DNA of 64,000 nt from Climacteris rufus (taxonomy: Eukaryota > Chordata > Aves > Passeriformes > Climacteridae), in contig VZRZ01008247.1 of the NCBI GenBank assembly GCA_013398175.1, forward strand, positions 158,545 to 222,544, read 5' to 3'. A program made the position numbers and the translations under genes. Shown piece after piece: positions 1 to 15,800 of this stretch. The notes beneath the pieces were generated by a model, which did no database searches, had not been told where the DNA came from, and saw only the letters and a program-made list of their open reading frames with translations. Position 1 is the stretch's first letter. Each line of letters starts with the position of its first letter.

Positions 1-762
1 CTCTGTCTAAACAACTTAAACTATCACCAATCCAGAGTCTGTGCTAAACAAACACTTCAACATAACAGCAATTTAAATTGCTAACTCATTAGGAAAAAAG
101 TCTGATTTTAACTGCCACACAAGGTCACAAATTACTTGTCTGTGCTTTGTAGATGAGAAAAAAGCCCTAATGGACTGCAGTTGGATGACTGAATACAAAA
201 TAATACTAAATACAGAAATGGTGAAGCTACTTCTCTGAAATATGTCTTAATCAGTAGCTTTCTAATTACAGATTTTTTTCTTTGTATGAATCATGTGAAC
301 TATTAAAAAAAAGTCTGAAGTATGGAGGTTTTGCATTTTCATTTTGTTTTGTTTTTCTTTAATTCTGTTTAAATCCACAGATACTGTGATAGAGCAATGC
401 TATATAAAATACAAGTATACATATTTTCCAACATTTTTGACTATGCAACTGTATGCACATACAGAGGTGTTTATGTATGTAACTTTTTTTCCATGGAAAA
501 ACACAATTCTAACACAAGTCAGGAAAGATGATCTTTAAATTAGGCATAAAATTTTATATTACCTTTAAGATTTCAAAATGAAAATTTAGGTTAATATGAA
601 GTGATATGTGCATATACTGCCCTCATGCTGTATATAATACAAAATGCAGAAAAAAAATCAAAATCTATCAATAAGAAGAAAAAACATTATTCTATTATAA
701 CAATAACATTTTCTCAGGAAGAAATGTATTCACCAAAGTTGTTTTTTTTTCAAAATACTTAC
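1..762 (-). other. TBC1D32: TBC1D32 intron downstream of coding exon 21 (partial)
   Basis: AT-rich intronic sequence with no recognisable exon, repeat family or RNA gene. The short open frames in it look like chance. Confidence 0.7.
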
Positions 763-879
763 AATTATATCTGTAGGTACTTCACGGAATGAATACATGG
801 GTTTATTTGGTATATCTCGTTTACTCAAGAGCTCAAAAACTGCTGGGTAAGTGAGCAAGTTTACCAGAAGCAAAAAAGA
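763..879 (-). CDS. TBC1D32: TBC1D32 coding exon 21, residues 787-825, last exon in window
   Basis: Encodes SFLLLVNLLTYPAVFELLSK then RDIPNKPMYSFREVPTDII. Acceptor CTCTAG, donor GTAAGT. Phase 0 on both sides. No further exon was recognised between 762 and 1, so the next exon lies outside the window. Confidence 0.92.
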
Positions 880-3800
880 CTAGAGGAAGAAAAAAAGGAG
901 GGACCAAAGGGAATATTAATCAGTTAAGTACAACCAAGTAAGCATTAGCAAATATTTGCCATTTACATTAAGTTTGTTCTTATCCTTTACAGGCTGAACC
1001 TGACATAAATAGACCTGCTGAAAAATCGGACTGCAGAATCTGGTAGGCATCTATATAATCTAAAAGGGCAGTAGTGTCTGAAATATGTGGTATTTATCAA
1101 ATTGTATAAGCAATTTGGAAAATTATAGTATTTTATTACCATACAATTCTAAAATTTAGAGACACAGAATACTCTAAAACACATCACTCTTTCTGATCTC
1201 ATTACAGTAATCTGGACATAAACTGATGGCCAGTATTTAAGGCTTAGTTTTGCCATGATTGTTCATTATTTCAGAGTTAATCCTAAGCATTGTGACCTGC
1301 CATGCAAGACAAGAATCCTTTCAATCAGTCATCATTTAACTTGTGTATTATACTAATTTTGACACAAGTGCCAAGTAGCAGGTATAGCTGCAATAAAAAT
1401 TTACAGAAAGGTATGTATCATGCTATTTGACCCACAGCACAGTTTCTTCCCATGCCAATACATAAAAGTAAATAATTTCTCACCTTCTGACAACTTCGGT
1501 CAATAGGGTCAACTGGAGTAGATTTGGGTTGGGTTATTCTCAAATCATCTTTTCCACACTCCAAAAGAGCCCATAATTCAGCTACAAGTGCCTTTATAAA
1601 GCCTAAAACAAATGTTTTTTTCTAATAATGAGTTTCATGTTAAAAATACTTTACACCACAATTCTAACTAAGATTTTAAATTCTCTATATGGAAGACTGA
1701 AATAACACATTACCAAAGGGTTACTATCCCTGCTATTCTCAATCCTTTAGTAAAAACTACCTTTCTAGAGCAGTCTGCTTATGGTCCATCTACAATCTGC
1801 AGCAGTGGTTTCCAAAGACTATTACACTAGAGTAGGATTATATTTATATATCTTCCATGTAAATGAGTTTCTGACCTTCTTTAAAAAGTTAACTGAAACA
1901 GATCAAGGCTTAGCTAGTATTGTCTCTGTGGTTCTCAAAATACAGATTCACTATAACTCATTAATAAATTAAAACCACAATGAAAAGGACTAAAAACAAG
2001 AACTGTAAGAGAAGCACTACTAGCTGAATTTAAATTGTTAAAATTTTAAATGTTAAATATTTAAATAGAAGGCAAAAGAGCCATCTATCTCTTAAATCTT
2101 TGAATGTAAGTTATAGGTTTAATAGAAACTACATACATTACACAAGCTGTCAGGTTGAAAATCAATGCAGATTATTTTTGGTATATTATTTGTCTCTGAT
2201 GCCGAAGGGCATAAATGGGCCATAAGATGCAATTTGGCTGAAAACCTTACAACAGGACAGATGGGTAACTCCTCAGTAGATCTGCTCCCTGCTTTCTGAA
2301 AAATCCCAGAGGCATAAATAATAACTAACAATCAGTTTCCTTGACTAGCAGAATTTGCCTGCCTTTCTGACAGTCTTTCAGTCAACACCAGCCACTTGTA
2401 GAAACTCAGAGACGATTTGCAACTTTTGTACCTCACAGACCTCCTCAGCAACTAGAGATGGTACCTTTATTTTACTGATGAGATTCTAGTTTTAATATAA
2501 TGACTACCTGGACTGTTGATGCTATGGTAACAGTTGAGTTATCTGAGATTGACTCTGAAGGGATTTTGTACTATGAGAAAAGCATCAATTCAGACAATCT
2601 CATTTACATCTCACTACTGTATAACTGCACCAATGACATTCAGGCCCTTGCAGTTCCTCACCCTTTGAGCAGTCAGTAACCATGGAAATGTACATACAAA
2701 TTATAGACATCAACACTTATTAATTCTGATCTGCAGATCAATACGAAGCACTTGCAAACTTATTTTTAAACAGTATAAATATCTTCACACACATACAGGA
2801 AATTCTGTAAATCCAAACCAGTGAAGATTTTGCATAATTTCAGAAGAAAAAATAAAACAAATCCCAAAATGCTACATCAAGATTAATGAATGACTTGAAA
2901 GCTGGAGAGAATTTCCATCAAGAAGAAATTAACAGAAATTTTAGCACTCTTTGTTAATACTGTGTAATTATTATACACAGTTGATCTTTAACATCTTTCT
3001 CACTTTCTTTTTCTACAGTGCAAGACTACAGCATGCAATTATTCATAAAAACATCATTCTTCAATTTACCTGAACTCTGCAGAGCTATTGCACCCATTGG
3101 TGTTGTTGCCATTTGTGTAACAATTATTCTATCACCAAACTCTTCATATTCATTTGTCTGTTGGTAACAAGCATAAAAGCACAGTGTTAGACATTCAGAA
3201 GGCATGAAACTCTCAAATGATCTCTTAAATATTGATCTTTCTCACACTTGTTTACACAATTTATTCCACTTGATGTTTCGACTTGAACAGTTCATAGATA
3301 TTATCCTCTGCAGACTTATCAGGGTCAGATTCCAAACCAAACATCTTTATCAAGTATCTTATAAAAGTTTAAACACAAAATACTGTGGTTGTGACATGGA
3401 ATATAAGCAAATAAAACCATTAGCATGGTAATGGGTTTTTTGCACGCATTCAGTAAGATGCCTGTGACATTTTTTTTTTTGTCCTAAAAAATGTATATTA
3501 TATGATTTTTTGGTCATATTTCAAGTATTGTCTAGCATATTTAGATTTCAATATCACCTACCAACATGGTCTAAAAAATTTGCACTTAGAAGAAAATAAA
3601 AGAAAAAATATTTTTCCTAGCATTTCAAACTTTACAGTAAAAAATAAACCGTACAGGCTCTGTAATGCTTACCTGAAGTTTTTTTGATAAATTGCTAAAC
3701 ATAAAGTTCACACAGTCATTCATGGCACCTGTACTATGAAGCAGAAATAGTCCTTTGGGTGTGGTAGAAAAATTTAGCAAGGCATCTAACAAAGTCTCTT

Positions 3801-6800
3801 CCCATAACAAACTGCAAGAGTAACAAAATAGTAATTAAAAATTATAGGTAAAAAGGCAGGGGAAAATAAGAAAAAGTACAATTTCTAACTTTAAAAACAA
3901 CAGTACTTTATTCACTGGACTCTATGCTTACTTTATAAGCTTATGCTACTTTTAAAAAAGCATTTGGGAAAAAGATAACATGCATTAGACTGTATTTTGT
4001 GCAAACATTAAAATTCAGCATGGCAAAACCAAGGTTAGGGAGGAACACAGAAGAGAAAGTTGTTGTAGTGGAGAACTAAAAAGACCTATGCCATCCTTAA
4101 ACATAGATATGATATACTATCTCACTTTATACAGCCTTAAGGTATTAATGTGGCAATTACACTTGGGCAAAACAGGCACAGAATTTCTCAACAATATAAA
4201 AACACTTTGAGGAACTCACATTTGAGGAGCTAAAGGTTCCTGCCAGACATTAGAACAGAATTATGAAGAAAAGTGCTATATTTACACAATAGCTTTATGT
4301 ACTAAGAGCAGTAAATGAAAGCTCAATATTGCCCTGAATTCTCAGACTCCCAAATAGTGTATTTTCCATCTTCACGCATACAAACTTCTATAAAGGGACA
4401 CTAAGTTTCAGTATAAAAGGAAGGACACCTTACACTTGGTATGTATTAGGCTTTCAGCCAAAATGCTGCCAATCTTGCTATAAAATATTTTGAAGGTGTA
4501 AATATGATTCAGCAGAACAGTATTTTACATTAGCACCACATCAAAGGTGCAAGATAATCAGACAGCGATTTTGCTCTGCACTCTCTGACTCACATTTTCC
4601 TCAAACCAAATTCTTTAGAGCGAATCGACTGTAAGTCAATTCTACATAGATTAGACACCACTCTCTAAGCCAAATAAAGTCCTCAAAGGTCAGGAAGAAT
4701 TTTGTAGCGATACTGACAACTATGCTAGGATGGTTTCACTCCCTTTACCTACCACTCTCCTGTTGGCAAAAAGACTGTCCTGGGTTTGGTTGGGACGGAA
4801 TGTGTTTTCTTCCAAGTTTTTCTGCGTGCTGTGTTTTATGTACTGGATTTGGGATGAGAATAATGATGGTAACACACTGATGTTTTAGTTGTTGTCAAGT
4901 AGTGCTTATCCAAGTCAAGAACTTTGCAGTTTCCCGTGCTCTGCAAGTGAGCAGGTGCACAAGACGCCATGAGAGAGCACAGCCAGGACAGCTGAGCCGA
5001 AGTGGCCAAAGGGATATTTCCCACCATTGAAAGAAGTCATGCTCAGTATATATACTGTGAGGAATTGGCCAGGAGGGGCCAATCGTTGAGGGATGAGCTG
5101 GGCATCAGTCAGAGGGTGATGAGCAATTAAGTTATGTGTCACTTCTTTCTCTTGTGTGTTATTTCTCTCTCTCTCTCTCCTCTCCATTACTATTAATGTT
5201 ATTATTACCATTAGTAGTATTACTATTATTATATTTTCCTTTGTTTCAATTATTACACTGTTTGTATCTCAACCTATAATTTTTAACCTCTTTTTTTTTG
5301 CTGATTCTCCTCCCCATCCCACTGGGATGCAAGTGGCTATTTGATATTTAGTTCTCAGCTGCAATCAAACTGCAACAAAGACATGGGGTTACAAGATGTC
5401 TCAAATGTGGTTAAAGTAGAAGTGTGTGTTCACACTTACACATGTGCATAAATTAAACAACAACTTACCTGTTTTTTGACTCTAGACTTATTGATGAAGT
5501 TGAGTCTGCATCAGTTACAGGAGTAGGCACTCTTTCTGAAAGCAAACTTGTCTGTAAAATAAAAAATAAACAAATACCTCCTTACTGTTTACTTACACCA
5601 TTTTTAAACTCCAGATCTTGTTCATTCTCTTGTTATATACAAAAGAGACAAAATCACAGTGATCAGGTTGTAGTGTAGTCTTTGGCGCAGACTACAAAAT
5701 TCCACTTTTGTTTAGTCCAGAAAAGCCTATTTTTAACTTCTTCCTTGGGTATAAACAATTTTAAAACGAGTACATTTTTAAATTTTTTATTAGAATACTT
5801 AAATAAGCCTCTTTACTTTCCAACTGAAGACTCTCAAAGCAAAAATTGGCATTAAAAAGAAAAAAAGGAAAATTGTAACAAAACTCTTTAGTCCATTTCT
5901 GTCACAGGTAATGGAAATAACAGCCTCTGGAGTCAACAACACAACACCAAACTTAGTGATTAATTCTGTCACTTTTTATTTTATTTATTCATAAGTTATA
6001 TAGATTTTTCTATACTGGCATGGATGTAATAAGAGATACAGACATAAATATATATATGTATTTTTATATTTGATGAGTTTATAATTTAAATTATATTTGA
6101 AAATAACTGGTATGAAAGATACTACATACTTAAAATTAACTATTTAAGTTGTTTTATGTTTATGGGATAAAAAGCAAATTGCACCATTCAAATATAAGTG
6201 AGCAGTCATTAATTTACTCTCTTATAAAGGTGATGTAATAAATCCACAAAAGAATCTTCTATTAAACTAGTCAGTTGTACTGGATCTGTTGTTCCCCTTT
6301 TATTATCATCTCTATAAATTCTGTCCCAGCATATCATCAGAATCTGCCAGGAAAAAACAGAATTTCTTTCTCCATCAGTTTTAAAATTCCAGGAGACATG
6401 TAGAAGAAAAGGATACAAAATACCAGTCAATCTATAAAAAAATTGACACTACTGCTTGAAAAGAGTCCACCACCATCCACCATTTTTGCTAAACCATAAA
6501 TGGTAGCATACTTTATAAACTGCATGTGTTTTAAAACTGAATAATGACAGAAAAAAATTTAAAAACTAGTAAGATGGCATTGATTTTCTGTACTAACTTG
6601 TTGATTCCTGAAGTCTAGAATGTGTTGATTCTACTTCAGTTTCAAGTTGATTACCAAAGTGATGTGAAGAAATAGCATTTTGTCAGTTAAACTTATTTTA
6701 TTCAATGCATTCAGTCAACTTAACTTGTGTGTGTCAAGACAGTTTGTCTAAATTATGTTCTATACCATAATAAAGAATTCTAATGTGGAAAGAAGTCTTT

Positions 6801-9800
6801 TGTACATGTGTAAATGCTGTGATGTTTTGGAGGAAATAACTGGAAATGCCCATCAAAAGCTTTTAACAGTCTGCCTGTGATAAACATCAAACAGGGTAAC
6901 AGGCTAGTTTGAGTAAGACTGACAAGTTACACAATAGCAAAGCATAAAAAGGCAGATAGATTGCTGAGTTATGTAAATTACAGCATGATTCAAGTGAACC
7001 AAACTCTTTAATTCAATAAAAATCCTCAAGTTTTCAAGGCAAGGAAGAACCCAAGTTTCAAAATTAACATTGTTTGATGAGAAACATAGTTTACTGTGAT
7101 ATAATTATGATTTTAAGCAATAATATATTTGTTTTCAATAAAAATGTATACCTCAATGATAATATTCATATATAAAGCAATGAAAAATACTCACAAACTG
7201 GAGATTTAAGTCTCTTCTATTTGTGTTTTAACTTTCTGATATTTTCTTCCTCAGTTTACATTGTGACGTTTTGTATTTTTAAAATGTCTAATCATAATAA
7301 AAGCATACAGCATATGACAGGAAGAATAGCTGTTCCATTCCCTTTCTCTTGCATTCATTTTCTCTCCCACTTCCTCACTTCCAGAAAAAAAAATTAGTCT
7401 TTCAGCCAATTCTTTGTTCCAGCTTGGGCTAATCCTTCTCTAAGAAAATACTTTATATTCATCAGATATAAAAAAAGATAGTCCCATTTTTCAATATAAA
7501 GTGAACAACCCAGCTAGACTTTGATTTTCCATTATGAGTACTAATACCTACAATTTAAATATGCTTTCAGTTTAGCTGGAAGTCAAAGTTGAAGATTTGC
7601 TTGCTACCTTTACCTAAATGATGCCAATGTTATTTTAGTGATTCAAACATTTTTTTTAACAGTTGATTCACTGTGAACTTTTGAAAACTGCATTTGCAGG
7701 ATCTGCCATCATTTCTCCACCTTAAGTAAATTTTTATAATACACAAGAATTTTCACAGTGCACGTTGACAACCAGATGGAAATAGAACTGAAGATGATAA
7801 GGGGACTGAAGCATCTCTCTTATGAAGAAAGGTTGAGAGAGTTGGGTCTGTTCGGTCTCGAGAAGATAACTGAGAAGGGACCTCATCAATGTCTACAAAG
7901 TATCTGAAGGGAGGGTGTCAAGAGGATGGAGTCAGGCTCTCCTTGGTGGTGCCAAGCAATAGGAAAAGATGCAATGGGCAGAAACTGATGCACAGGAAGT
8001 TCCACCTGAATATGACAAATAACTTTACTGTGCAGATGAATGAGCACTAGAATATATTGTCCAGAGAAATTGTGGAGTTTCCCTCATTGGAGCTATTCAA
8101 GAACTGTCTGGACACAATCCTGTGCAATGTGCTCTGAGATAACCCTGCATGAACAGGGAGGTTGGACCAGTTGACCCACTATGGACCCTTCCCATCTCAT
8201 CCATTCTGTGATTTTCTGGTAACAGGAAACAGAATACACAGAACTCCTGGATTCAAGCTCTTTCTTTCATGCAGAAAAAGCATGAAAGACCTGACTAGAA
8301 ATCAAACTGAAGCTGAAGTAGAGTCCAAACTTCATAAAAAATCTATGTACACAGGTAAGACAAGAACTCTTGCCTGGCACTTCTCATTAAAGTCTTTTGA
8401 GAATATTTCAATGACAGCCAACTATTTAAAACAAATATTTGGAATTGGCTTTTTTTTCTCCATATCTCACACCGAAACAAACCAGTTTAATTAAAAATTA
8501 CTGAGTAAATCTCAGTAGACTTTTCTTTAAACATATCCCCAACAAAGAGCGAAAGCAAGATCTGTGGTGGACACTGGTTATCAACATCAAGAGACTTCTA
8601 CCATCAAGGCAGGTCTACCAATGCATCGAGAGTTGCTGTTTTAATTGTAAGGCACAGAAATCTCAAATTAAACTTCTGCTTGCAAATTTTCCTTCTGTAT
8701 GTGAACCTAGCAGAACTTCATTTTTACAACATTTTCAAGCACTATCTCACTACTCAAATATAATCAACCTGAAGCAAAGAACAACTATTATACAAGCTGA
8801 ACCTCTTAGAGTAAGATTTCTCCCAGTCTTCACAATCCAAAACCAAGACTTACCTTTCTCCAGGCCTCTGCAATAGATTCATGCAAGACATAAGTAATTA
8901 GCATCTGCAGGCCTTCACAAGTTCTGTACATTTGACGACACACAAAAATGAAAGCTCCTTTAACAACTGGCAAAAGCTCAGATCCAGAAAAATGAGAAAT
9001 GTCGTCATGAAGAAGTTTCTTTGTGAACTGCACAATGACATGAGCAGCTGTAGGACTAGAAATAAAATAACACTTTTAAAATGTTGTTTTGTAGTATACA
9101 ATAAGCCTTGAAGCAAATCCTCTGACTAAACTTAATTTTTTTTAGAAACTACAGAAAGAGACGATGACCCACAATGGAGGGACAAACCATATTATAACTT
9201 GTAACACCAGTCAGATGAAAAGACATGTACAGCAAGTGATTATTCTTTGGTGAATAGTTCTACGCAATGCAAAAATGTATCCATTGTCTTCCAGGCAGCT
9301 CACATGAGCATGAACTACACAGACTCTATGTTTTATAGGAGACCATTTGGGAAGAGTGACCAGATAAGCATTTTCACTTCTGATTGATCAGTGTTAAGAA
9401 TATTCGTACGAGGTAAAATTAGTCCTTGTTCTTATTTTTTTCCTATCCAAGATATCCTTCTGAAGTATTCTAGGTTTGTAATGCCAATGAGAACTCTTTC
9501 TCAAAAAAAAAAATCATTTACTTCCAGCCCTCTTGAAAACATAGGCAATTCTAAGATTTCTCCCCTTAGAAGACATACATACCAAACATTCTCATGACCT
9601 GCAACTTAACTACTTTCAAAGGCTCATCTCAATTTTACTGCTCTTTCAAGTTTTAGCTATATACTACGCATAAGAACACACTGATCCTAAATTAGGTACA
9701 GTGTTATACATATGGGCTTCCTGTAAAAGATCTGTCTCTACTACATTTATTGAAAGTGAATGCTACATTAATTCTATTCTTTCAATGAATTAATGATTTT

Positions 9801-12800
9801 ACTATTTATTCTAAAAACAAACAAAGCAAAACAAAGAAGAGAGGCCTTTGGTCTGAACAGCAACACTATGAATATAATGGAATGACATTCAGAGAAAGGA
9901 AAGCTCTCACATGAATTCGAAAAACAAGTAAAACATGAAAATCTCCCTTATTATAAGTATTTCTTTACATTGTCAGTTCACCTGGTTCTACACATAAATA
10001 TCTCACTAATACATTCTCTAAAACACTACTTTAATTTATAATCAGATATTTTACTCCAAACAAAACCAAAAATGTATGGCATAGATAAATGAAAGAAGAG
10101 TAAATGAGTCTCCTAAGAACAATGCAATTCATTGAAGTGCTCAGTAATGCCAACCATTAATGCACTCTTACATGTCTTTAGCATTTTTTTCATTTTCTCC
10201 ATAAAGAAGAAGAGAAAGACCATCTTCTGAAGCAGCAATCCTTGCCAAAATATCAGCTACATCAAGTAAAGTGGTTTCAACACAGTTTATATACACCTAT
10301 TTGGAAGAGGGGAAAAAAAAAAAGAAAGTTTTAAATTTAATGCTTTTGTGAAAGCTGTGTTTTCGAGCCTGTCTTAGGTATGCAGAACCTGAAGGTCACC
10401 CTTCTGATGATTTCTTAATGGCTTAAACATAGTAAGTAAACAGCCTATGTTCAAACATCATCACACAGAAATCTTAATCACAAATGGCACTAATTCCCAA
10501 TATTTTGATAATTCTTATAGCAATGTAAAAAAAAAAAAAAAAACAGAAAAAAAAACAAAAAAACCCCCATTTTTCTTGTATCAATTCAGGAAATAGTAGC
10601 TTCCCATGAAGAATTACATATTTTACTTATACTAGTATTGAGAACACCCAACTTCCAACTTGCCAACTGAATTGAAAAATAAGAGTATGTTGCCTTACAA
10701 ATACAGGTAGAGCTAATATTCATCCAAGAAATATCCAAATGACATCAGCAAAAAAAACTAAACCAATCAAATAATTAAGCAGTGTGCTGTTTCCCACAGA
10801 AACAGTCTAATTACAGCACAATTTTTGCTACTATTCAGAAAATTTCCAAAAACCAAGTTTGTCAGACAAATCGTAATGACAACCTAAGCTATTTAATGCA
10901 CACTATGCATTAAATGCTACTATAATTAATAGAAGCTACCATATTATGTGAGTAAATAAACCTTCTACATAGAAAATACAGACATTTATAATATTCTATA
11001 CATGTAAAAATCATTTGGAAGATTATTACAAACCTCTGTGCCACTCAGCAAACTTTGAACAGGATGAAGTAGGGCCTCTATCACTGCATCCGTATACAAA
11101 CATTCAGCAGCACATCCTGTTTGATCACAAAAACCTTGCAGAATCTCCATTGCAAGACTTTCTGGAGAATAATTGTCTGGTGAACACAAGAAATATTTAT
11201 TTATATTTTAACTTACACAAACATCTCTACGTGATTTATGTAGTTGCTTCTGAATTACAATTTTGTTAAATGCTGATTTAACACAGAGGGAGGAAGAACA
11301 GATAAGGGAAGAAGGGAAGAGAGATATCTGAACAAATAACAGACACAAACGAAAAACTGCGAAAGAAGTTATCACATGCCTCGTTATAATTAGATATATT
11401 AGCATATAGAGAAAAAAAAGCATTTACCTGTATGTGCTACCAGAACAGTCTTTGGGTAACGTGGAGAGTAATAAATAAGCTGAGTAAATAATACCAACAT
11501 ATCGGTTAAGGATACACTATCTATTAAAAAAAAAAAAAAGAAAGTACTTTGGAAATTAAAGTACAACTTTCATTTTCCAAATAAGATGGATTTCTTAAAT
11601 ATACGTAAAGCATGAAATCAACTATGTACAAGTAATAAAGCAAAAAACATGCATGCTCCTGGGACTTTACTAAGGTATTTCAGATCAACTTATAAGACTT
11701 GGTCTGGCTCTCAGTTTACCCAGTTGAAATTTTACAATATCCTTCATTGAAACAAATGACAGCCAGCATTTGAGAATATTGAATATGCATGGCTGTAGAA
11801 AAAAAAGCAGTACCTTACTACTAAGTGAAACATGTAGATGTCTCTGGAAAAGAGACATCTCTTCCTCAGGTCTGAAACAAAATCCAATATATGTAGCTAA
11901 ATTCAAGATGGGAACAATTGCTCCAAGTTTCATATAATTATGTTAATAAATCAGACAATTTGTGAGGAAAGAGTTGCCATCTAAGAAGTTGGGAAGGATA
12001 CTATTAAGAAGACAAATGGCAAGATTGTTGCATTTGTATGGGAAAGAATAAAAGCAACCACCACCGATGGATCCCTGCTTGAAGGGTGTTACACAGATAA
12101 TCCATAAATGACAAAACCACTATACTGGTAGATATTTCTTACTCACAACTGCTCTATATTGGATCTATCAAGTCTTGATCCTCTAACCAGAGGGACAAAA
12201 GAGAAGTCACAGAACAACTATCCAGTAATGTTTTGAATTCTACATGGAATTAATAGAGATATTAAAGTAATGGAATGCTGTAATTGCCCTCACACACTTC
12301 CATTTGCACAATGTATCACTATATGTAGATTTCTCTGGATGTTAAGGGCCTTTCCATCTCATATCTTCCATCCTTATTAGCACCTCTGTTCCATGGGTAC
12401 AGAACTTTTCTTCTAATTTCATTTTATCTTGATTAATAGGTTAAACTCAGAGCACTTGTTTCCAATTTGCAATTAGCTTGAAATACTGATATTGTTTTAC
12501 ACCTGACAGTTTTGGTCCCTGGACATGTCTCTCTTCCAACCAATTATCAATTACAGAATCACAGAATAAACCAGGTTGGAAGAGACCTTTGAGATCACCC
12601 AAGTCCAACCTATAGCCTAACACCTCCTCATTAACTAAACCATGGCACTGAGTGCCACATCTAATCTTTTTTAAAATACATCCAGGGACGGTGACCTCAC
12701 TACCTCCCTGGGCAGACGATTCCAGTGCCCAATCACTTTCAGTAAAGAATTTTTTCCTCATGTCTAACCTAAACTTCCCTGGCACAGCTTGAGACTGTGT

Positions 12801-15800
12801 CCTCTAATTGGTTTGACAGACAATATTACTCACACCTAGAAATACTGAATCACTTACACACCGATCCAACTGTCCTCCAACACAAAATTAATATATTAAA
12901 AGTAAAATACATAAGCAATCCATTCAACCACATCCATCAGAGAATAAAAAACTATGTAGGTGCTCACATATATATATATGTACATATCACCTTTACAAAA
13001 ATTTCTAGACACAGAATTGATGAACAGAGTGTTGTTCTACAATGTCCACAATGTTGCAGTGAAAATATGTATCTAGTATGGATAAAGTGTTTCTCAACAG
13101 GTTCCATTTACCTCAACTTTACCCTTACCTTTTTTATTTTTCAGCTGTACTGGAAAGAGATTCTGGCCTTGCTTATAGATCAACAATCTTCCTAAGAGGC
13201 ACAGTGAATGAACAAAAAAGATGTACTGCAATTCTGGTCCAGTGTAAGAAAAATTCTGCTTATCACCTTTAACAATAAAGCAAAAAATTAGGAATCATTT
13301 TGTTTACTTTACAGTACCTAGCTACTACCTGCAATACAAGTGTATCATTTTTTAATATAAAAACAGCTTAAGTAACTAACCACTGCTGTAAGTGTTCTCT
13401 CCAAAGACAGTCATACTACAATTTAGGAAGAAATAGGACAGAATGTCTTCCTTTTGAGGTAAGTAGCATGCTCAAAGACTTAAAGAATGTAAATGTATGT
13501 GCATATAATGTGCGACATGGAAAGATACTCACTTCTCTGCTGCTGTGAAAAGTCACTGATTTGGGAATTTTTATTAACTGCTGCCTTGCAAAATTCAAAA
13601 TAATCAAGACATTGCTGGACAGCTGCATTAATCTGTGGAATAAAGCACAAAATAGTAAAATACTTAATATTTTACAATAAACTAATTCTTTCTTGTATTT
13701 CAGTTCTGTCCTCTAACACAAGAACTCAAACATCCTCTCCACTTCAATGACCTCATTATTTCAGTGTTTTGAATAGATTAACCAGGAGGCAAAATTTTAC
13801 AGAGCTATTATAACACATCACCATTATTATTACACAATCACACAACCAGCTCTAAATGCATAAAGACAATCTATGAAAAAGAGTAGAGAGAACATGCAAG
13901 TGTTTTGAGAAGTCAACAGCAATCTGTGAATGTTATGTTGTCATTACTGGGAAAGATTTTACGTTTTCACATGTGAAAAACTTTGTCTTGAATACACTTA
14001 CTAAACTGTAGGTTTGGTTGTTGGGTGCTGTCAGTGCTATTACTTTTCTTTGCAGAAATGGTATATCATTTTTGTAGCATGATAATCTAATCAAGGTATA
14101 CACAAGTTTAACAATTATAAGCATGGTTTCAGCAAGGAAACACAAAGCATATTGCCCTGGTTTTAGCTCAATAGAGTTAATTTTTTCTATTTTCATATGA
14201 TCTGAGAAGAATACTTAGGTTTATTACAGATTGGAGCTGCCAAGATTTATTCACAAGTGTAAATATATGGATATAGACAGTAAAAATTTTAAAAACCCCA
14301 ACCTTAATCAGATATTTAGCCTCTGCTTATAAATTAGATTAGACTACCCTGCTCATGGACTTTCTATTATAAACTCTTTGTTGCATGGATCGTGCTTTAT
14401 TCTATAGACTTTTAAATGCATACAGACAAAAAAAGATAAAGTTTTCTGTAGAGTTTCCTGTAAAGTTTTCTCTCATAGTTTTCTGTATCCTTTTCTCCCA
14501 TATTAAGGTTTCATCTGTCCCATACACTTTACATTTTATTTCATTTGTATTACAAGACTATAAAACACAGCCAAAGTCCTGTCTATATGAATGGACCTTT
14601 CATCTTTTGTCCATACAAAAGATATTAGAAGATTAACAACTATATTACTAAATCTATTTTTCCCACTTTGATTTATCTTGCTGAGACTTTGAACCTTTAA
14701 TGGTCAAAGAACACAATGGTGGATTTTTAATCTCCTTTCATCAAAAATCCAAATTGAGCATAGAGTAGTTATGGTATTTTTTCATGCACCAATTGTCATT
14801 TTTATGCATTTTTGGAAATAATTATAAATATAAATGCAACATAAATTAATAAATAATAATCCTAATTAAACACCTGCTATAAAATATCCACATTTTCCCT
14901 TACTCAGAGCTGGCCATATACCCTTCTTTGCTTTTATCCATCACTCATTTAAGCACAGAAAAATAAAAAAAATCCAAAAGGCTTATCTAGCTGAACAACA
15001 TGGAACAGCTCTGCCAAAAGAAAAAAGGAAAAAAATGTTCAAACCACAGTGTGCAAAAGAAGAGTAAGTCAGAAGTAAATTTGCCTTGAAAATTTATGGA
15101 ATCATAGAATGGCCTGGGCTGGAAAGGACCTCAAAGATCATCTAGTTCCAAACAATACCATGGGCAGGGACACCTTTCACTGGACAAGGCTGCTCAGAGC
15201 CCCTTCCAGCCTGGGCTTGAACACTTCCACGGATGGGGCATCCACAACTTCTCTGGGCAACTTGTTCCAGTGTCTCACCACTCTTACAGCAAAGAAGTTG
15301 TTCCTGACATTTGATCTAAATCTACTCTCTTTCAGTTTGAACCCATTAGCCCTTGTTCTATCAATACATTTTATTTACAGACTATATAAAGAATATATAA
15401 TCAATAAAGTATATTAATAGAAGTACTTACCAAGGATTTATATTTCCTTTCCAAAAGCCTAAGTACCACTCTTCTGCTGTAGTATGCATGCTTAAATTAC
15501 AAAGAAGATGCAAAGTTAACTGCAAACATATGTTCTGGTTTTTAACTAAAAAGTAGAAATTATCTCTGATTCTTTTCTATTAGGGATCCTGTGTACAAGT
15601 ACACATTCAATGTGTTGAACTCCAGCTTGAGTAAGCCAGTATTATACTCAACTGAGACTTTTATTTGCAGTACATTTATGACAAAAACCCCTATGCCATT
15701 AGAAAAAAAGTGAAGTGGAACATGTAGTAAATACAGCAAACCAACACCTACACTGAAATGCTAAACTATGTGTTTTGACATTGCTGTGTAATCCTAAATT

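Larger units (their letters stand above)
3812..5468 (-). other. TBC1D32: TBC1D32 intron between coding exons 18 and 17
   Basis: A 1657-bp intron carrying the ERVL-type LTR at 4776-5377. The rest is plain AT-rich sequence. Confidence 0.75.
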
